A DNA stretch of 64,000 nt from CAIUKV01 sp041659105 (lineage in GTDB: Bacteria > Actinomycetota > Acidimicrobiia > IMCC26256 > PALSA-555). Below are positions 32,236 to 39,877 of the stretch, one piece after another. The first letter of the stretch is position 1. The number at the start of each line of letters is the position of its first letter. The notes beneath the pieces were generated by a model, which worked only from the letters and a program-made list of their open reading frames with translations, was not told where the DNA came from and made no database searches. The position numbers and the translations under genes are program-made. The stretch spans positions 1-64,000 of the forward strand of contig JBAZYX010000002.1 of assembly GCA_041659105.1 (NCBI GenBank), written 5' to 3'.

Positions 32236-33068
32236 GCGCGTCGGTGGGTACGAAGAGCTCCGACGACGTGGTGCTCGTCGACGTCAGCGATGGCATCGCC
32301 ACCGTCACGCTCAACCGGCCGGAGTCGCGGAACGCGATCAACCGGGCGATGGGCCAGCGGCTGCCGGTGGTGCTCCAGGAGCTCGAGGCCCGCGACGACG
32401 TCGGCGCGATGATCCTGACCGGCGCCGACCCCGCCTTCTGTGCGGGGGTCGACCTCAAGGAGTTCGGTGGCGCGGGTACGGAGCCGGGCGACGTCGACGG
32501 GATGGGCATGGGCGTTCGCGACGCCGAGGGACGGCTCCCCTTCCGCGGCCCGTTCCCTCCGCGGACGAAGCTGCTCATCGGCGCGGTCAACGGCCCGGCC
32601 GTGACGGGCGGGTTCGAGCTGGCGCTGGGCTGCGACTTCCTGGTGGCGTCGGAGCGGGCGCGTTTCGCCGACACACACGCACGCGTCGGCGTGATCCCGG
32701 GGTGGGGCCTCACGGTGATGCTGTGCCAGTCGGTGGGGGTACGGCGGGCGCGCGAGCTCAGCGCTACGGGCAACTACCTCAACGCGGAGCAGGCGCTCAC
32801 GTGGGGGTTGGTCAACCACGTCGTCCCGCACGACGAGCTGCTGCCGTTCACGCGCACCCTCGCGCTCGGCGCCGTACACAACGACCGTGCTGCGGTGAGC
32901 GAGATGCTGCGCCTCTACGACGCCGTTGCCGACACGACGGTCGGCGAGGGGTGGGAGATCGAGGCCGCGGCGAGCCGCGCCTGGGAGGGCGCCGGCTTCG
33001 ACCCCGCCGAGATCGAAGCGCGCCGCGCCGGCATCGTCGAGCGCGGCCGGAGCCAGCTGCACGACTGA
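32232..33068 (+). CDS. Crotonase (enoyl-CoA hydratase/isomerase) family protein
   Basis: 278 aa. The oxyanion-hole segments FCAGVDLKEF and NGPAVTGGFELALGCDF are present, the second with the usual first catalytic Glu. Where hydratases have the second Glu (PEI...GTIPGAGG), this protein reads DTHARVGVIPGWG, with His at that place by my alignment. It may therefore be an isomerase or other crotonase-fold enzyme rather than a true hydratase. GTG 32232 overlaps the amidohydrolase stop. Confidence 0.87.
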   Translation: MSASVGTKSSDDVVLVDVSDGIATVTLNRPESRNAINRAMGQRLPVVLQELEARDDVGAMILTGADPAFCAGVDLKEFGGAGTEPGDVDGMGMGVRDAEGRLPFRGPFPPRTKLLIGAVNGPAVTGGFELALGCDFLVASERARFADTHARVGVIPGWGLTVMLCQSVGVRRARELSATGNYLNAEQALTWGLVNHVVPHDELLPFTRTLALGAVHNDRAAVSEMLRLYDAVADTTVGEGWEIEAAASRAWEGAGFDPAEIEARRAGIVERGRSQLHD

Positions 33069-33118
33069 TCGCGACCTGCTCTCCCGACCGGGTGGGCACC
33101 ACGAATGAGGAGACAGCG

Positions 33119-33922
33119 ATGACGAGCCCGTTCGACGCCTACCGCATGGACGGCCGCGTCGCCGTGGTCACGGGTGCCGCCAGCGGCATCGGTGCCGCGA
33201 CCTGCGAGGTGCTGGCCGCGGCCGGTGCGTCCGTGGTGTGCGCCGACCTCAACGCCGACGGGCTCGCGTCCACCGTAGCGGCGGTCGAGGCCGCCGGCAC
33301 CCGCGCGCACGCGGTGCCCACCGACGTGACGAAGCGCGCGCAGGTCGAGGCCATGATCGACGCCGCGGTCGGCGAGTTCGGCCGGATCGACGCCGTGTGC
33401 AACATCGCCGGCGCGATGTTCCCCGGTCTCATCGAGGACCTCGACGACGACACCATCGACCGCGGCATCGACCTCAACCTCAAGGGCGTGCTCTACGGCA
33501 CGCAGTACGCGATCAAGGCGATGAAGGGCCAGGGTTCCGGGGCGATCGTCAACGTCTCGTCAGGCGCGATCGACCTCCCGTACGCCGGCATCGGCGTCTA
33601 TGCGTTCACGAAGGCCGCGGTCGCCATGCTCTCGATGACCGCCGCGCTCGAGGCGGGCGAGCACGGCATCCGGGTGAACGCGATCGCGCCCGGCATGACC
33701 GTCACGCCTTTCACCACCTGGCGACTCCACAAGCCCGACGGGACGATCGACCAGCAGGCCTACGACGAGTTCATGGAGTACTCGAAGAGCATGTCGCCGC
33801 TCGGCATCGTGGGCGAGTCGATGGACCAGGCCCTGCTCATCCAATACCTCGTGAGCGACGCTTCGAAGTACGCGACCGGGCAGATCTTCCGGGTGAACGG
33901 CGGTCAGACCTGGGCCTGGTAG
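33119..33922 (+). CDS. Short-chain dehydrogenase/reductase
   Basis: 267-aa classical SDR. VAVVTGAASGIGAATCEVLA is the NAD(P) site, CNIAGAM stands for NNAG, NVSSGA supplies Ser, and VYAFTKAAV is the YxxxK pair. The Asp after the second strand (CADLNAD) favours NAD. ATG 33119 has GAGGAG 6 bases upstream. Third gene of the 31153-33922 catabolic run; converges with the racemase gene (3 bases between the stops). Confidence 0.9.
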   Translation: MTSPFDAYRMDGRVAVVTGAASGIGAATCEVLAAAGASVVCADLNADGLASTVAAVEAAGTRAHAVPTDVTKRAQVEAMIDAAVGEFGRIDAVCNIAGAMFPGLIEDLDDDTIDRGIDLNLKGVLYGTQYAIKAMKGQGSGAIVNVSSGAIDLPYAGIGVYAFTKAAVAMLSMTAALEAGEHGIRVNAIAPGMTVTPFTTWRLHKPDGTIDQQAYDEFMEYSKSMSPLGIVGESMDQALLIQYLVSDASKYATGQIFRVNGGQTWAW

Positions 33923-33925
33923 CCG

Positions 33926-35029
33926 TCAGCGGCGCAGGGTCTCGACCGACGTCGTGATCGACTCGACGAAGTCGCGGTCGACGGTCACGCCGAGGCCCGG
34001 GCCGCTCGGCACGGCGAGGCGCCCGTCGACGAGGGTGAACGGCTCGGTGAGCACGTCGCGCGCGTAGTAGCGGTCGGACGCGGAGGTGTCGCCCGGGAGG
34101 GTGAACCCGGCGAGCGCGGCCAGCGCGACGTTCGCGGCGCGGCCGATGCCGGTCTCGAGCATGCCGCCGCACCACACAGGTACCCCGCGTGCGACGCACG
34201 CGTCGTGCACCCGCACCGCCTCGAGGTAGCCGCCCACCCGGCCGGCCTTGATGTTGACGATGGAGCACGCGCCCATGGCGATCGCCTGCTCGGCGACGCG
34301 CACCGAGGTGATCGACTCGTCGAGGCAGACGGGGGTGCGGATCAGCCGCGCGACCTCGGCGTGCCCGGGGAGGTCGTCCTCGGGGAGTGGCTGCTCGATC
34401 AGCAGCAGGTCGAACGGATCGAGCGCGGCCAGCACGTCGATGTCCCCCACGGTGTACGCGGTGTTGGCGTCGACCTGGAGCGCGAGATCGGGATGGCGCT
34501 CGCGCACCGAGCGCACCGCGTCCACGTCGAACCCGGGTGCGATCTTCAGCTTCACCCGCCGGTAGCCGTCGGCCACGTAGCCGTCGACCTGCTCGAGCAG
34601 CTCGGCGAGCGGGAACATGCCGACCGACACCCCGCAGTCGACCTCCCCGCGTGCCGCGCCGAGCCGGGCGCCGAGCGACACGCCCTCCGCGCGCAGCTCG
34701 GCGTCGAGCAGCGCGAGCTCGAGCGCGGTCTTCGCCATCGGGTGGCCCTTGACCGGCGCGAGCAGCTCCGCGAGCCCGGCGACCGTGAGCCCGTCCGCCG
34801 CGAGCACGCGCGGGCCCAGGAACGCGCGCAGGACCTCCTGCGCGCCGTCGACGTACTCCGCGGAGTAGGACGGCTCCGCGAACGCGACGCACTCGCCCCA
34901 GCCCTCGCCGCGGTCGGTCTCGATCCGAACGAGGAGGATGTCCCGGTCGGTCTCGGTTCCGAACGACGTGCGGAACGGCGTGACGAGCGGCAGCGCCACC
35001 CGGCGCAGCTCGATCGCCTGGACGTTCAC
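33926..35029 (-). CDS. N-succinylamino-acid racemase / o-succinylbenzoate synthase family enzyme
   Basis: 367-aa enolase-superfamily enzyme. RRVKLKIAPG holds the KxK pair, metal ligands are in LQVDANTAYT, LIEQPLPEDD and CLDESITS, and the second base Lys is in NIKAGRVGGY. This MenC/NSAR subgroup makes o-succinylbenzoate for menaquinone or racemises N-succinyl amino acids. Its start overlaps the stop of the COG3375-type GNAT gene (GTGA), the pairing known from the Geobacillus D-amino-acid conversion pathway. That favours the racemase role. No other men genes are nearby. Confidence 0.85.
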   Translation of the reverse strand: MNVQAIELRRVALPLVTPFRTSFGTETDRDILLVRIETDRGEGWGECVAFAEPSYSAEYVDGAQEVLRAFLGPRVLAADGLTVAGLAELLAPVKGHPMAKTALELALLDAELRAEGVSLGARLGAARGEVDCGVSVGMFPLAELLEQVDGYVADGYRRVKLKIAPGFDVDAVRSVRERHPDLALQVDANTAYTVGDIDVLAALDPFDLLLIEQPLPEDDLPGHAEVARLIRTPVCLDESITSVRVAEQAIAMGACSIVNIKAGRVGGYLEAVRVHDACVARGVPVWCGGMLETGIGRAANVALAALAGFTLPGDTSASDRYYARDVLTEPFTLVDGRLAVPSGPGLGVTVDRDFVESITTSVETLRR

Positions 35030-35853
35030 TCGGCCTCGTTCCGGTGCGCGCCGGGGCCGGCCTCGAGCACCCACCAGCCGTCGCGCGTCGCGCCGGTGGC
35101 CGCGTAGCCGAGGTCGAGCGCGCGACCGATCGCAGCGCGCGCGGCCCGACGCCAACGCTGTCCGGCCGCGGGGTCCGCGTGCCGGACCACCACGATGTCG
35201 GACGGGACGCACGCGAGGAGCACGGGCACGAGCCGGGCCTCCGGCCACACCTCGCCGTCGAGCGAGAGGATCACGGCTGCTCCCGCCGTCATCAGCGCGT
35301 CGAGGTCGGGCTCGGGTCGTCCCACCGGTTCCGTGAGGTCCCACACCGCTTCCACGCGGTCCGACTCGTCGCCTGCGTTGGTGGCGTCGGGCATCTCGCC
35401 GTAGACGTTCACGTGGTACGTCACGCCGCGCGCGCCGAGCTTGGTGAGGTTGAAGAACGCGTTGCGGGCGACGAGCGGGTCGAACGTCCAGCGCACCTCG
35501 GTGATCCCGCGCGCCAGCGCCCAGTCGCGCTGGGCGAGCTTCAACGCCGCGCCCACGCCCCGGTGCTGGTGGGTGGGCTCCACGCCGGTGACGTGGGAGT
35601 GGATGTGCATGCCGCCGGGATGGGTGCCCACGAATCCGATCGACGCGCCGAGCAGCGCAGTGGGGTCGTGCGCCCGCCCGGGGACGAAGGCGCCGAGGAG
35701 CGGTTCGCCGGCCAGGAGATACGCGCGGAACGTGTGGATGTCGATGAAGCCGCGGCCATCGGGCACGCCCCACACGCGGGCGATCAGCGCCCCGGCCGCC
35801 ACGAGGTCACCCGGCTCGAGCTCCACCACCTCGACGTCGGGCCCCGGGCGCAC
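35026..35853 (-). CDS. GNAT acetyltransferase (COG3375 type), probable amino-acid N-succinyltransferase
   Basis: 275 aa. SHVTGVEPTHQHRGVGAALKLAQRDWALARG is the acyl-CoA binding region (core PTHQHRGVGAALKLAQRDWA) and FDPLVARNAFFNLTKLGARG is strongly characteristic of COG3375 (core RNAFFNLTKLGA). In Geobacillus a homologue next to NSAR/OSBS succinylates D-amino acids; here the two genes overlap. GTG 35853 follows TAGCCT by 6 bases, so the transcript is probably leaderless. Confidence 0.8.
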   Translation of the reverse strand: MRPGPDVEVVELEPGDLVAAGALIARVWGVPDGRGFIDIHTFRAYLLAGEPLLGAFVPGRAHDPTALLGASIGFVGTHPGGMHIHSHVTGVEPTHQHRGVGAALKLAQRDWALARGITEVRWTFDPLVARNAFFNLTKLGARGVTYHVNVYGEMPDATNAGDESDRVEAVWDLTEPVGRPEPDLDALMTAGAAVILSLDGEVWPEARLVPVLLACVPSDIVVVRHADPAAGQRWRRAARAAIGRALDLGYAATGATRDGWWVLEAGPGAHRNEAE

Positions 35854-35859
35854 GGGAGC

Positions 35860-35865
35860 AGGCTA
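35860..35865 (-). promoter_or_regulatory. Leaderless-type -10 element for the GNAT-racemase pair
   Basis: TAGCCT on the minus strand, 6 bases before GTG 35853. Confidence 0.55.
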
Positions 35866-35927
35866 GGTCCCATCCCTCGCCGGTGCCGCACTTGTTCGTG
35901 CGTTCGGCCGTGCGATAGCACCGCTGC

Positions 35928-36842
35928 GTGCACAGACAGGGGGTGGTGCTCGACACGGACATCGGGACGGACGTCGATGACGCCCTCGCCCTCGCGTACG
36001 CGCTGCGCCACCCCGGCATCGATCTGCGCGCGGTCACCACCGTCTCGGCCGACACGGGGGCCCGGGCCCGCATCGCCGCGCGGCTGGTCGGGATCGCGGG
36101 CCGGACCGACGTGGTGGTCGCCGCCGGCGTCGGCGGCTTCGACGACCGGGCCTGGTTCGGGCACGAGGGCGAGGGGCTCGCGGCCGGTCCCGATGCGCCG
36201 ATCGACGAGCGCGACGCCGTCACCGTCCTCCTCGACCTGGCGCACGGCCCGACCCCGCCCGTCGTCGCGACGGTCGGCATGCAGTCGAACGTCGCGGCCG
36301 CCGTGCATCGGGACCCGAGCTATCCCCACCGGGTGCCACTGCTGACGGTGATGGGCGGCGTGTTCGCCCCCGTGCACTACCTCGGCGCGGTGATGGGTCC
36401 CGCCCGCGACCACAACCTCGTGACGGACGCGGCCGCGAGCGTGGTCAGCCTCAACGCCGGCTTCGCGGTCCGCTTCGTGCCCCTCGACGTGACCGTGGGC
36501 GTGCCGCTGCGCGCGCACCACCTCGAGCGGCTCCGCGTGTCCGACGACCTGGGCCGCGCCCTCGCCGCCCTGGTCGACGGGTGGAGCGTGCTCCTCCACG
36601 AGCGCTCCCGCGGTCGGGTCCCGGCCGACGTGGTCGCCTACCTCCACGACCCCCTCACGGTGGCGTGCGCCGTCTCGAGCGAGTTCGTGACCGTTGAGCG
36701 GGTGCCGGTCACGGTTGCGCTCCACGACGGGGTGCCGCGTACGTTCGTGGACCCGCTCCAAGGACACGAGTCCGACGTCGTCACCGGCGTGGACGCCGAC
36801 GGGTTCGTGGAGCACTGGCTCGCGGTGGTGACCGGCGAATGA
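35928..36842 (+). CDS. Nucleoside hydrolase (inosine-uridine-preferring type)
   Basis: 304 aa, splits ribonucleosides to base and ribose. The hallmark DTDIGTDVDDALAL is at residues 9-22 and binds Ca2+. VMGGVFAP follows the usual middle strand, and the late acidic/His region reads YLHDPLTVAC. GTG 35928 has TAGCAC 6 bases upstream and no ribosome site. It is divergent from the GNAT gene and 13 bases before the DUF3054 gene. Confidence 0.88.
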   Translation: MHRQGVVLDTDIGTDVDDALALAYALRHPGIDLRAVTTVSADTGARARIAARLVGIAGRTDVVVAAGVGGFDDRAWFGHEGEGLAAGPDAPIDERDAVTVLLDLAHGPTPPVVATVGMQSNVAAAVHRDPSYPHRVPLLTVMGGVFAPVHYLGAVMGPARDHNLVTDAAASVVSLNAGFAVRFVPLDVTVGVPLRAHHLERLRVSDDLGRALAALVDGWSVLLHERSRGRVPADVVAYLHDPLTVACAVSSEFVTVERVPVTVALHDGVPRTFVDPLQGHESDVVTGVDADGFVEHWLAVVTGE

Positions 36843-36855
36843 GGGTGGCGCGCAC

Positions 36856-37242
36856 ATGATCACGGCTCGGACCCGCAGCCTGGCGGTCTGGATCCCGCCC
36901 CTCCTCGACCTGCTCGTGGTCACGCTCTTCGTCCTCGTGGGCCGCCGCAGTCACGACGAGGGCGACAACCTCGCGGGCTTCCTCCGGGTGTGGTGGCCCT
37001 TCGCCGCCGGCCTCGGCGTGAGCGGGGTGCTCAGCGGCGCGTGGTGGTACCCGTTCGCCTGGAAGCGCGTGGTCGGAGCGTGGATCGGCACCGTGGCGGT
37101 GGGGATGGTGCTGCGGATCTCGATCCAGGGCCGCGACTTCAAGCCGTCGTTCGTGATCGTGACGACGCTGTTCTTCGGTCTCGGGATGCTGGGCTGGCGG
37201 GCGATCGCGCGGCGCGTCGTTGCGAGCCGCGCCGCCGCCTGA
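36856..37242 (+). CDS. DUF3054 membrane protein
   Basis: 128 aa with four hydrophobic segments. LLDLLVVTLFVLVGRRSHDEG in the first segment, PFAAGLGVSG, and GMVLRISIQGRDFKPSFVIV match the actinobacterial DUF3054 family (short cores GRRSHDEG and LGWRAIAR). Function unknown. It follows the nucleoside hydrolase with a 13-base gap and is probably cotranscribed. Confidence 0.82.
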   Translation: MITARTRSLAVWIPPLLDLLVVTLFVLVGRRSHDEGDNLAGFLRVWWPFAAGLGVSGVLSGAWWYPFAWKRVVGAWIGTVAVGMVLRISIQGRDFKPSFVIVTTLFFGLGMLGWRAIARRVVASRAAA

Positions 37243-37263
37243 CCGTCGCCGACCCGGGTCGCG

Positions 37264-37677
37264 TCAGGGGGCGAGACCGAGCTCGCCGAGCGCGTTGCGG
37301 ATGTTCGTCGCGTTGGCCACGAGCTCGTCGTTCTCCACGCTGCGCGCGCTGCGCGACAGGTGGAGGTCCTCCTCGCCCTGGATCGGCAGCACGTGGAGGT
37401 GGCAGTGGGGCACCTCGAACCCGGCGATCTCCAGGCCAACCCGCGACGCGGAGAACGCGCGCTGCTGGGCGAGGCCGACGGCGCGGGCCACGACCATGAG
37501 GTGCGCGGCGAGGTCGGGATCGAGGTCGAGCCAGTGGTCGATCTCGGCCCGCGGCACCACGATGACGTGACCCGGGGTGATCGGGTTGATCGAGAGGAAG
37601 GCCACGCAGCGATCGTCGGTCCACACGAAGTGGCCCGGGATCTCGCCGTCGATGATCCGGGTGAAGATGGTCGGCAC
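37264..37677 (-). CDS. HIT-family nucleotide-binding protein
   Basis: 137 aa. The HIT triad is HCHLHVLP near residue 94, and FTRIIDGEIPGHFVWTDDRCVAFL (core IIDGEIPGHFVW) and PGHVIVVPRAEI are family strands. It is likely a nucleotide hydrolase or transferase of the HinT/Fhit group. GTG 37677 is 6 bases after TACGAT, so leaderless; the frame runs open to 37749 through the tandem repeats but that part is not conserved. Divergent from the GT2 gene. Confidence 0.9.
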   Translation of the reverse strand: MPTIFTRIIDGEIPGHFVWTDDRCVAFLSINPITPGHVIVVPRAEIDHWLDLDPDLAAHLMVVARAVGLAQQRAFSASRVGLEIAGFEVPHCHLHVLPIQGEEDLHLSRSARSVENDELVANATNIRNALGELGLAP

Positions 37678-37683
37678 GGCCGG

Positions 37684-37689
37684 ATCGTA
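37684..37689 (-). promoter_or_regulatory. Leaderless-type -10 element for the HIT gene
   Basis: TACGAT on the minus strand, 6 bases before GTG 37677 and about 11 bases from the tandem repeats. Confidence 0.55.
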
Positions 37690-37699
37690 ACTCCGTACG

Positions 37700-37835
37700 C
37701 CGCTGCGCTGTGCACGCCCTTCGGCCGAACTCGCCGCTGCGCTGTGCACGCCCTTCGGCCGAACTCGCCGCTGCGCTGTGCACGCCCTTCGGCCGAACTC
37801 GCCGCTGCGCTGTGCACGCCCTTCGGCCGAACTCC
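37700..37835. repeat. Four tandem 34-bp repeats
   Basis: Exact units at 37700, 37734, 37768 and 37802; only the last base of the fourth differs. Each unit contains the palindromes GTGCAC and TTCGGCCGAA. 34 bases is not a multiple of three, so this is not a peptide repeat. The array fills the divergent gap between the HIT and GT2 genes. Confidence 0.95.
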
Positions 37836-37910
37836 CGCCGCGCGGTCTTGGCCGAACCTTTCCCGACTTCGGCTCGTTTCCCGAACGTGCCGGTGCCGAT
37901 ACGAGCGGTC

Positions 37911-39338
37911 ATGACCACGCTGCCGCTCACCGAGCACACGTCGGTCCAGGCGGAGTCGGCGGCCGGGAACGGCGAGTTCCGGTCCAGCGCGGCCTTTCCC
38001 CTGCCAAGGCTGCGCCCGGTCGCCGACTTCGTCGCCCTTCCCGCGCCCAAGCGCTACGTCACGGTGCAGGCGAAGTTCGGCCTCGCGCTCGGGGCGACGG
38101 CGCTGTGGCTCCTGCTCGCCGCCGCGAGTGCGGCCGCGGCGTTGCCGGCGATGGACGAGGTCGTGCCGTGGCCGATCGGCGCCGTGCTGTTCCTCGTGGT
38201 GGTCGCGCTGCCCGGGATGGTCGTGACCTTCTCGCTCGCGGGACTCGTGCTCGACCAGCCGCCCACGCCCACCGTCGTCCGTCCCGCGCTGCCCACCACG
38301 GTCGCGATCACCGCGCGCAACCAGGCCCGGTCGGTGGTGGTCACCCTCGGGGCGTTGCGCACGCAGGACTACGACGGTCCGCTGACGGTGCTGCTCGTCG
38401 ACAACGGATCGACCGACGCCACGGTGGACGAAGCCCGGCGCGCCGCCGCGCAGCTCGGCATCGACCTCAAGGTGCTGGTGGAGCGACGGGTGGGTGTGGT
38501 GTACGCCCGCAACGCGGCCACCGCGGTGACGGACACTCCGCTGCTGGTGGTGATGGACGCGGGCACGGTGCTCCACCCGTCCGCAGTGCGGCTCCTGGTG
38601 GCGCGCCTTCTGCGCTCCCCGTCGGACACCGCCGCGGTGTCGGCCCACGCGCTCGTGCGCAACACGCGCAACGGCGACCTCCCCGAGGTGATCGCCTACG
38701 ACTACTCGCTGAACGCCCACGCGAACCAGCGGGTGCACGGCCTGTTCCAGGCCCCGCTCGTGGCCGAAGGCGCGTGCTCGCTCTTCCGGACCGACGCGGT
38801 GCGCGCGGTCGAGGGCTGGTCGCGTGACGACGCCGACGGTGTGATGATCACCTGGCGCTTCCTCGAACGGGGCTGGCGCGTCTTCCACGAGCCGCTCGCG
38901 GTCGCGTTCACGAGCCAGCCGGTGACGCTCGGCTCGTGGGCCGCCCGGCGCGTGCGGGCTGCGAACTCGATTGTGGAAGGTGCCCGCGTGAAGGGTCTGC
39001 GTTCGCTGCGGTTCCCGTTCAACCGGTTCGTCGCGATGGTCGACGCGACGGCGCCCGTGCTCGACGGGGTGTTCACCGGGGGTGCGTTGCTCGCGCTCGC
39101 ACTCGCGGTGATGGGCGCACCGGAGCTGCTCTTCGCGTACCTGCTGCTGGTCCTGCCGATGTCGCTCGTGTTCGCCGTGGCCATCCGGCGCGCGATGCGG
39201 CGGGGCCTCGACGACGTGGGGCTCACGGTCCCCGGTGGTCCGCGCGCGTGGCTGGGGACGGGCCTGAGCCTGCACGCGGTGCAGGCCCCCCTCGGCGCGT
39301 GGAACGCGCTGGCCCAGCTGTTCGGCCGGGTCGACTGA
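37911..39338 (+). CDS. Membrane GT2-like glycosyltransferase
   Basis: 475 aa: two N-terminal hydrophobic segments (about residues 55-80, 85-110), a GT-A domain (AITARNQARSV, LLVDNGSTDATVDEA) and two C-terminal segments, as in poly-GlcNAc or hyaluronan synthases. Differences are notable: the metal motif is VMDAGT rather than DAD, the base region is SRDDADGVMITWRFLERGW (core DDADGVMITWRFL), and the QxxRW motif reads ARRVRAA. It may act on a different polymer or be regulatory. ATG 37911 has GATACG 7 bases upstream; the long open frame before it is repeat sequence. Confidence 0.8.
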   Translation: MTTLPLTEHTSVQAESAAGNGEFRSSAAFPLPRLRPVADFVALPAPKRYVTVQAKFGLALGATALWLLLAAASAAAALPAMDEVVPWPIGAVLFLVVVALPGMVVTFSLAGLVLDQPPTPTVVRPALPTTVAITARNQARSVVVTLGALRTQDYDGPLTVLLVDNGSTDATVDEARRAAAQLGIDLKVLVERRVGVVYARNAATAVTDTPLLVVMDAGTVLHPSAVRLLVARLLRSPSDTAAVSAHALVRNTRNGDLPEVIAYDYSLNAHANQRVHGLFQAPLVAEGACSLFRTDAVRAVEGWSRDDADGVMITWRFLERGWRVFHEPLAVAFTSQPVTLGSWAARRVRAANSIVEGARVKGLRSLRFPFNRFVAMVDATAPVLDGVFTGGALLALALAVMGAPELLFAYLLLVLPMSLVFAVAIRRAMRRGLDDVGLTVPGGPRAWLGTGLSLHAVQAPLGAWNALAQLFGRVD

Positions 39339-39340
39339 GC

Positions 39341-39359
39341 GCCGGGCCGCTCGGGCCCC
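39341..39359 (-). repeat. Partial copy of the start-proximal element
   Basis: On the minus strand it reads GGGGCCCGAGCGGCCCGGC, identical to the first half of copy 1. It lies right after the GT2 stop, not before a start codon. It can fold as GGGCC/GGCCC. Confidence 0.5.
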
Positions 39360-39402
39360 GGCTCACGTGGCCGGCGGCATTGCCGTGCGCGGGGCTCGCC
39401 TC

Positions 39403-39408
39403 TAGCCT
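39403..39408 (+). promoter_or_regulatory. Leaderless-type -10 element for the 39415 gene
   Basis: TAGCCT, 6 bases before ATG 39415. Confidence 0.55.
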
Positions 39409-39414
39409 CACACG

Positions 39415-39855
39415 ATGCCGATCAACTGCCACCACAGCGCCATCTGCGTTCGCGACTTCGACGCGAGCCTGCGGTTCTACACCGAGGGCCTCGGGCTCGC
39501 GCTCCTCTGGGAGAAGGAGTTCGAGGGGGACTGGCCCACGCTCTTCGGGGCCCCCGAGCCGCGGTTGCACTCGGCGTTCCTCGGTGACCCCGACGCGGAC
39601 GACGGCGGGATCGTGGAGCTGGTGGAGTTCCCCGGCGGCATGGCCGAGGGCGCCGGCCCGGGTCCCGCGCCCCAGCTCGGCTTCTTCCTGCTCTCGTTCT
39701 ACGTCGACGTCGACGCGACCCTCGCGCGGCTCGCGGCGATGGGCCTCGGCGGCGAGCCCCGGCGCATCGAGGTGCAGGGGATGGGCGGCGCCGGCGTGCC
39801 GATGGCCGTGGTGCGCGATCCCGACGGCGTGCTCGTGGAGCTCATCGGCGCCTGA
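39415..39855 (+). CDS. VOC-family dioxygenase/glyoxalase-like protein
   Basis: 146 aa. HHSAICVRDFDASLRFYTEGLGL is the first module (core ICVRDFDASLRFYTEGLGL; His may be a metal ligand) and MAVVRDPDGVLVELIGA the last, with a likely Glu ligand. The fold suits ring-cleaving or glyoxalase-type chemistry; the substrate is unknown. ATG 39415 is leaderless-type. Two genes, an SDR and a thioesterase-like one, follow in the same direction. Confidence 0.83.
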   Translation: MPINCHHSAICVRDFDASLRFYTEGLGLALLWEKEFEGDWPTLFGAPEPRLHSAFLGDPDADDGGIVELVEFPGGMAEGAGPGPAPQLGFFLLSFYVDVDATLARLAAMGLGGEPRRIEVQGMGGAGVPMAVVRDPDGVLVELIGA

Positions 39856-39864
39856 CCGGACCGA

Positions 39865-39870
39865 TAGCGT
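39865..39870 (+). promoter_or_regulatory. Leaderless-type -10 element for the 39878 gene
   Basis: TAGCGT, 7 bases before ATG 39878. Confidence 0.55.
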
Positions 39871-39877
39871 GCCACGA

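Noticed and set aside
37700..37835. CRISPR array
   Set aside because: The 34-bp units are contiguous without spacers, and no cas genes are present.
37700..37910. N-terminal extensions of the HIT and GT2 proteins through the repeats
   Set aside because: A 34-bp period changes frame each unit, the peptide ends are not conserved, and better starts with promoter boxes lie downstream.
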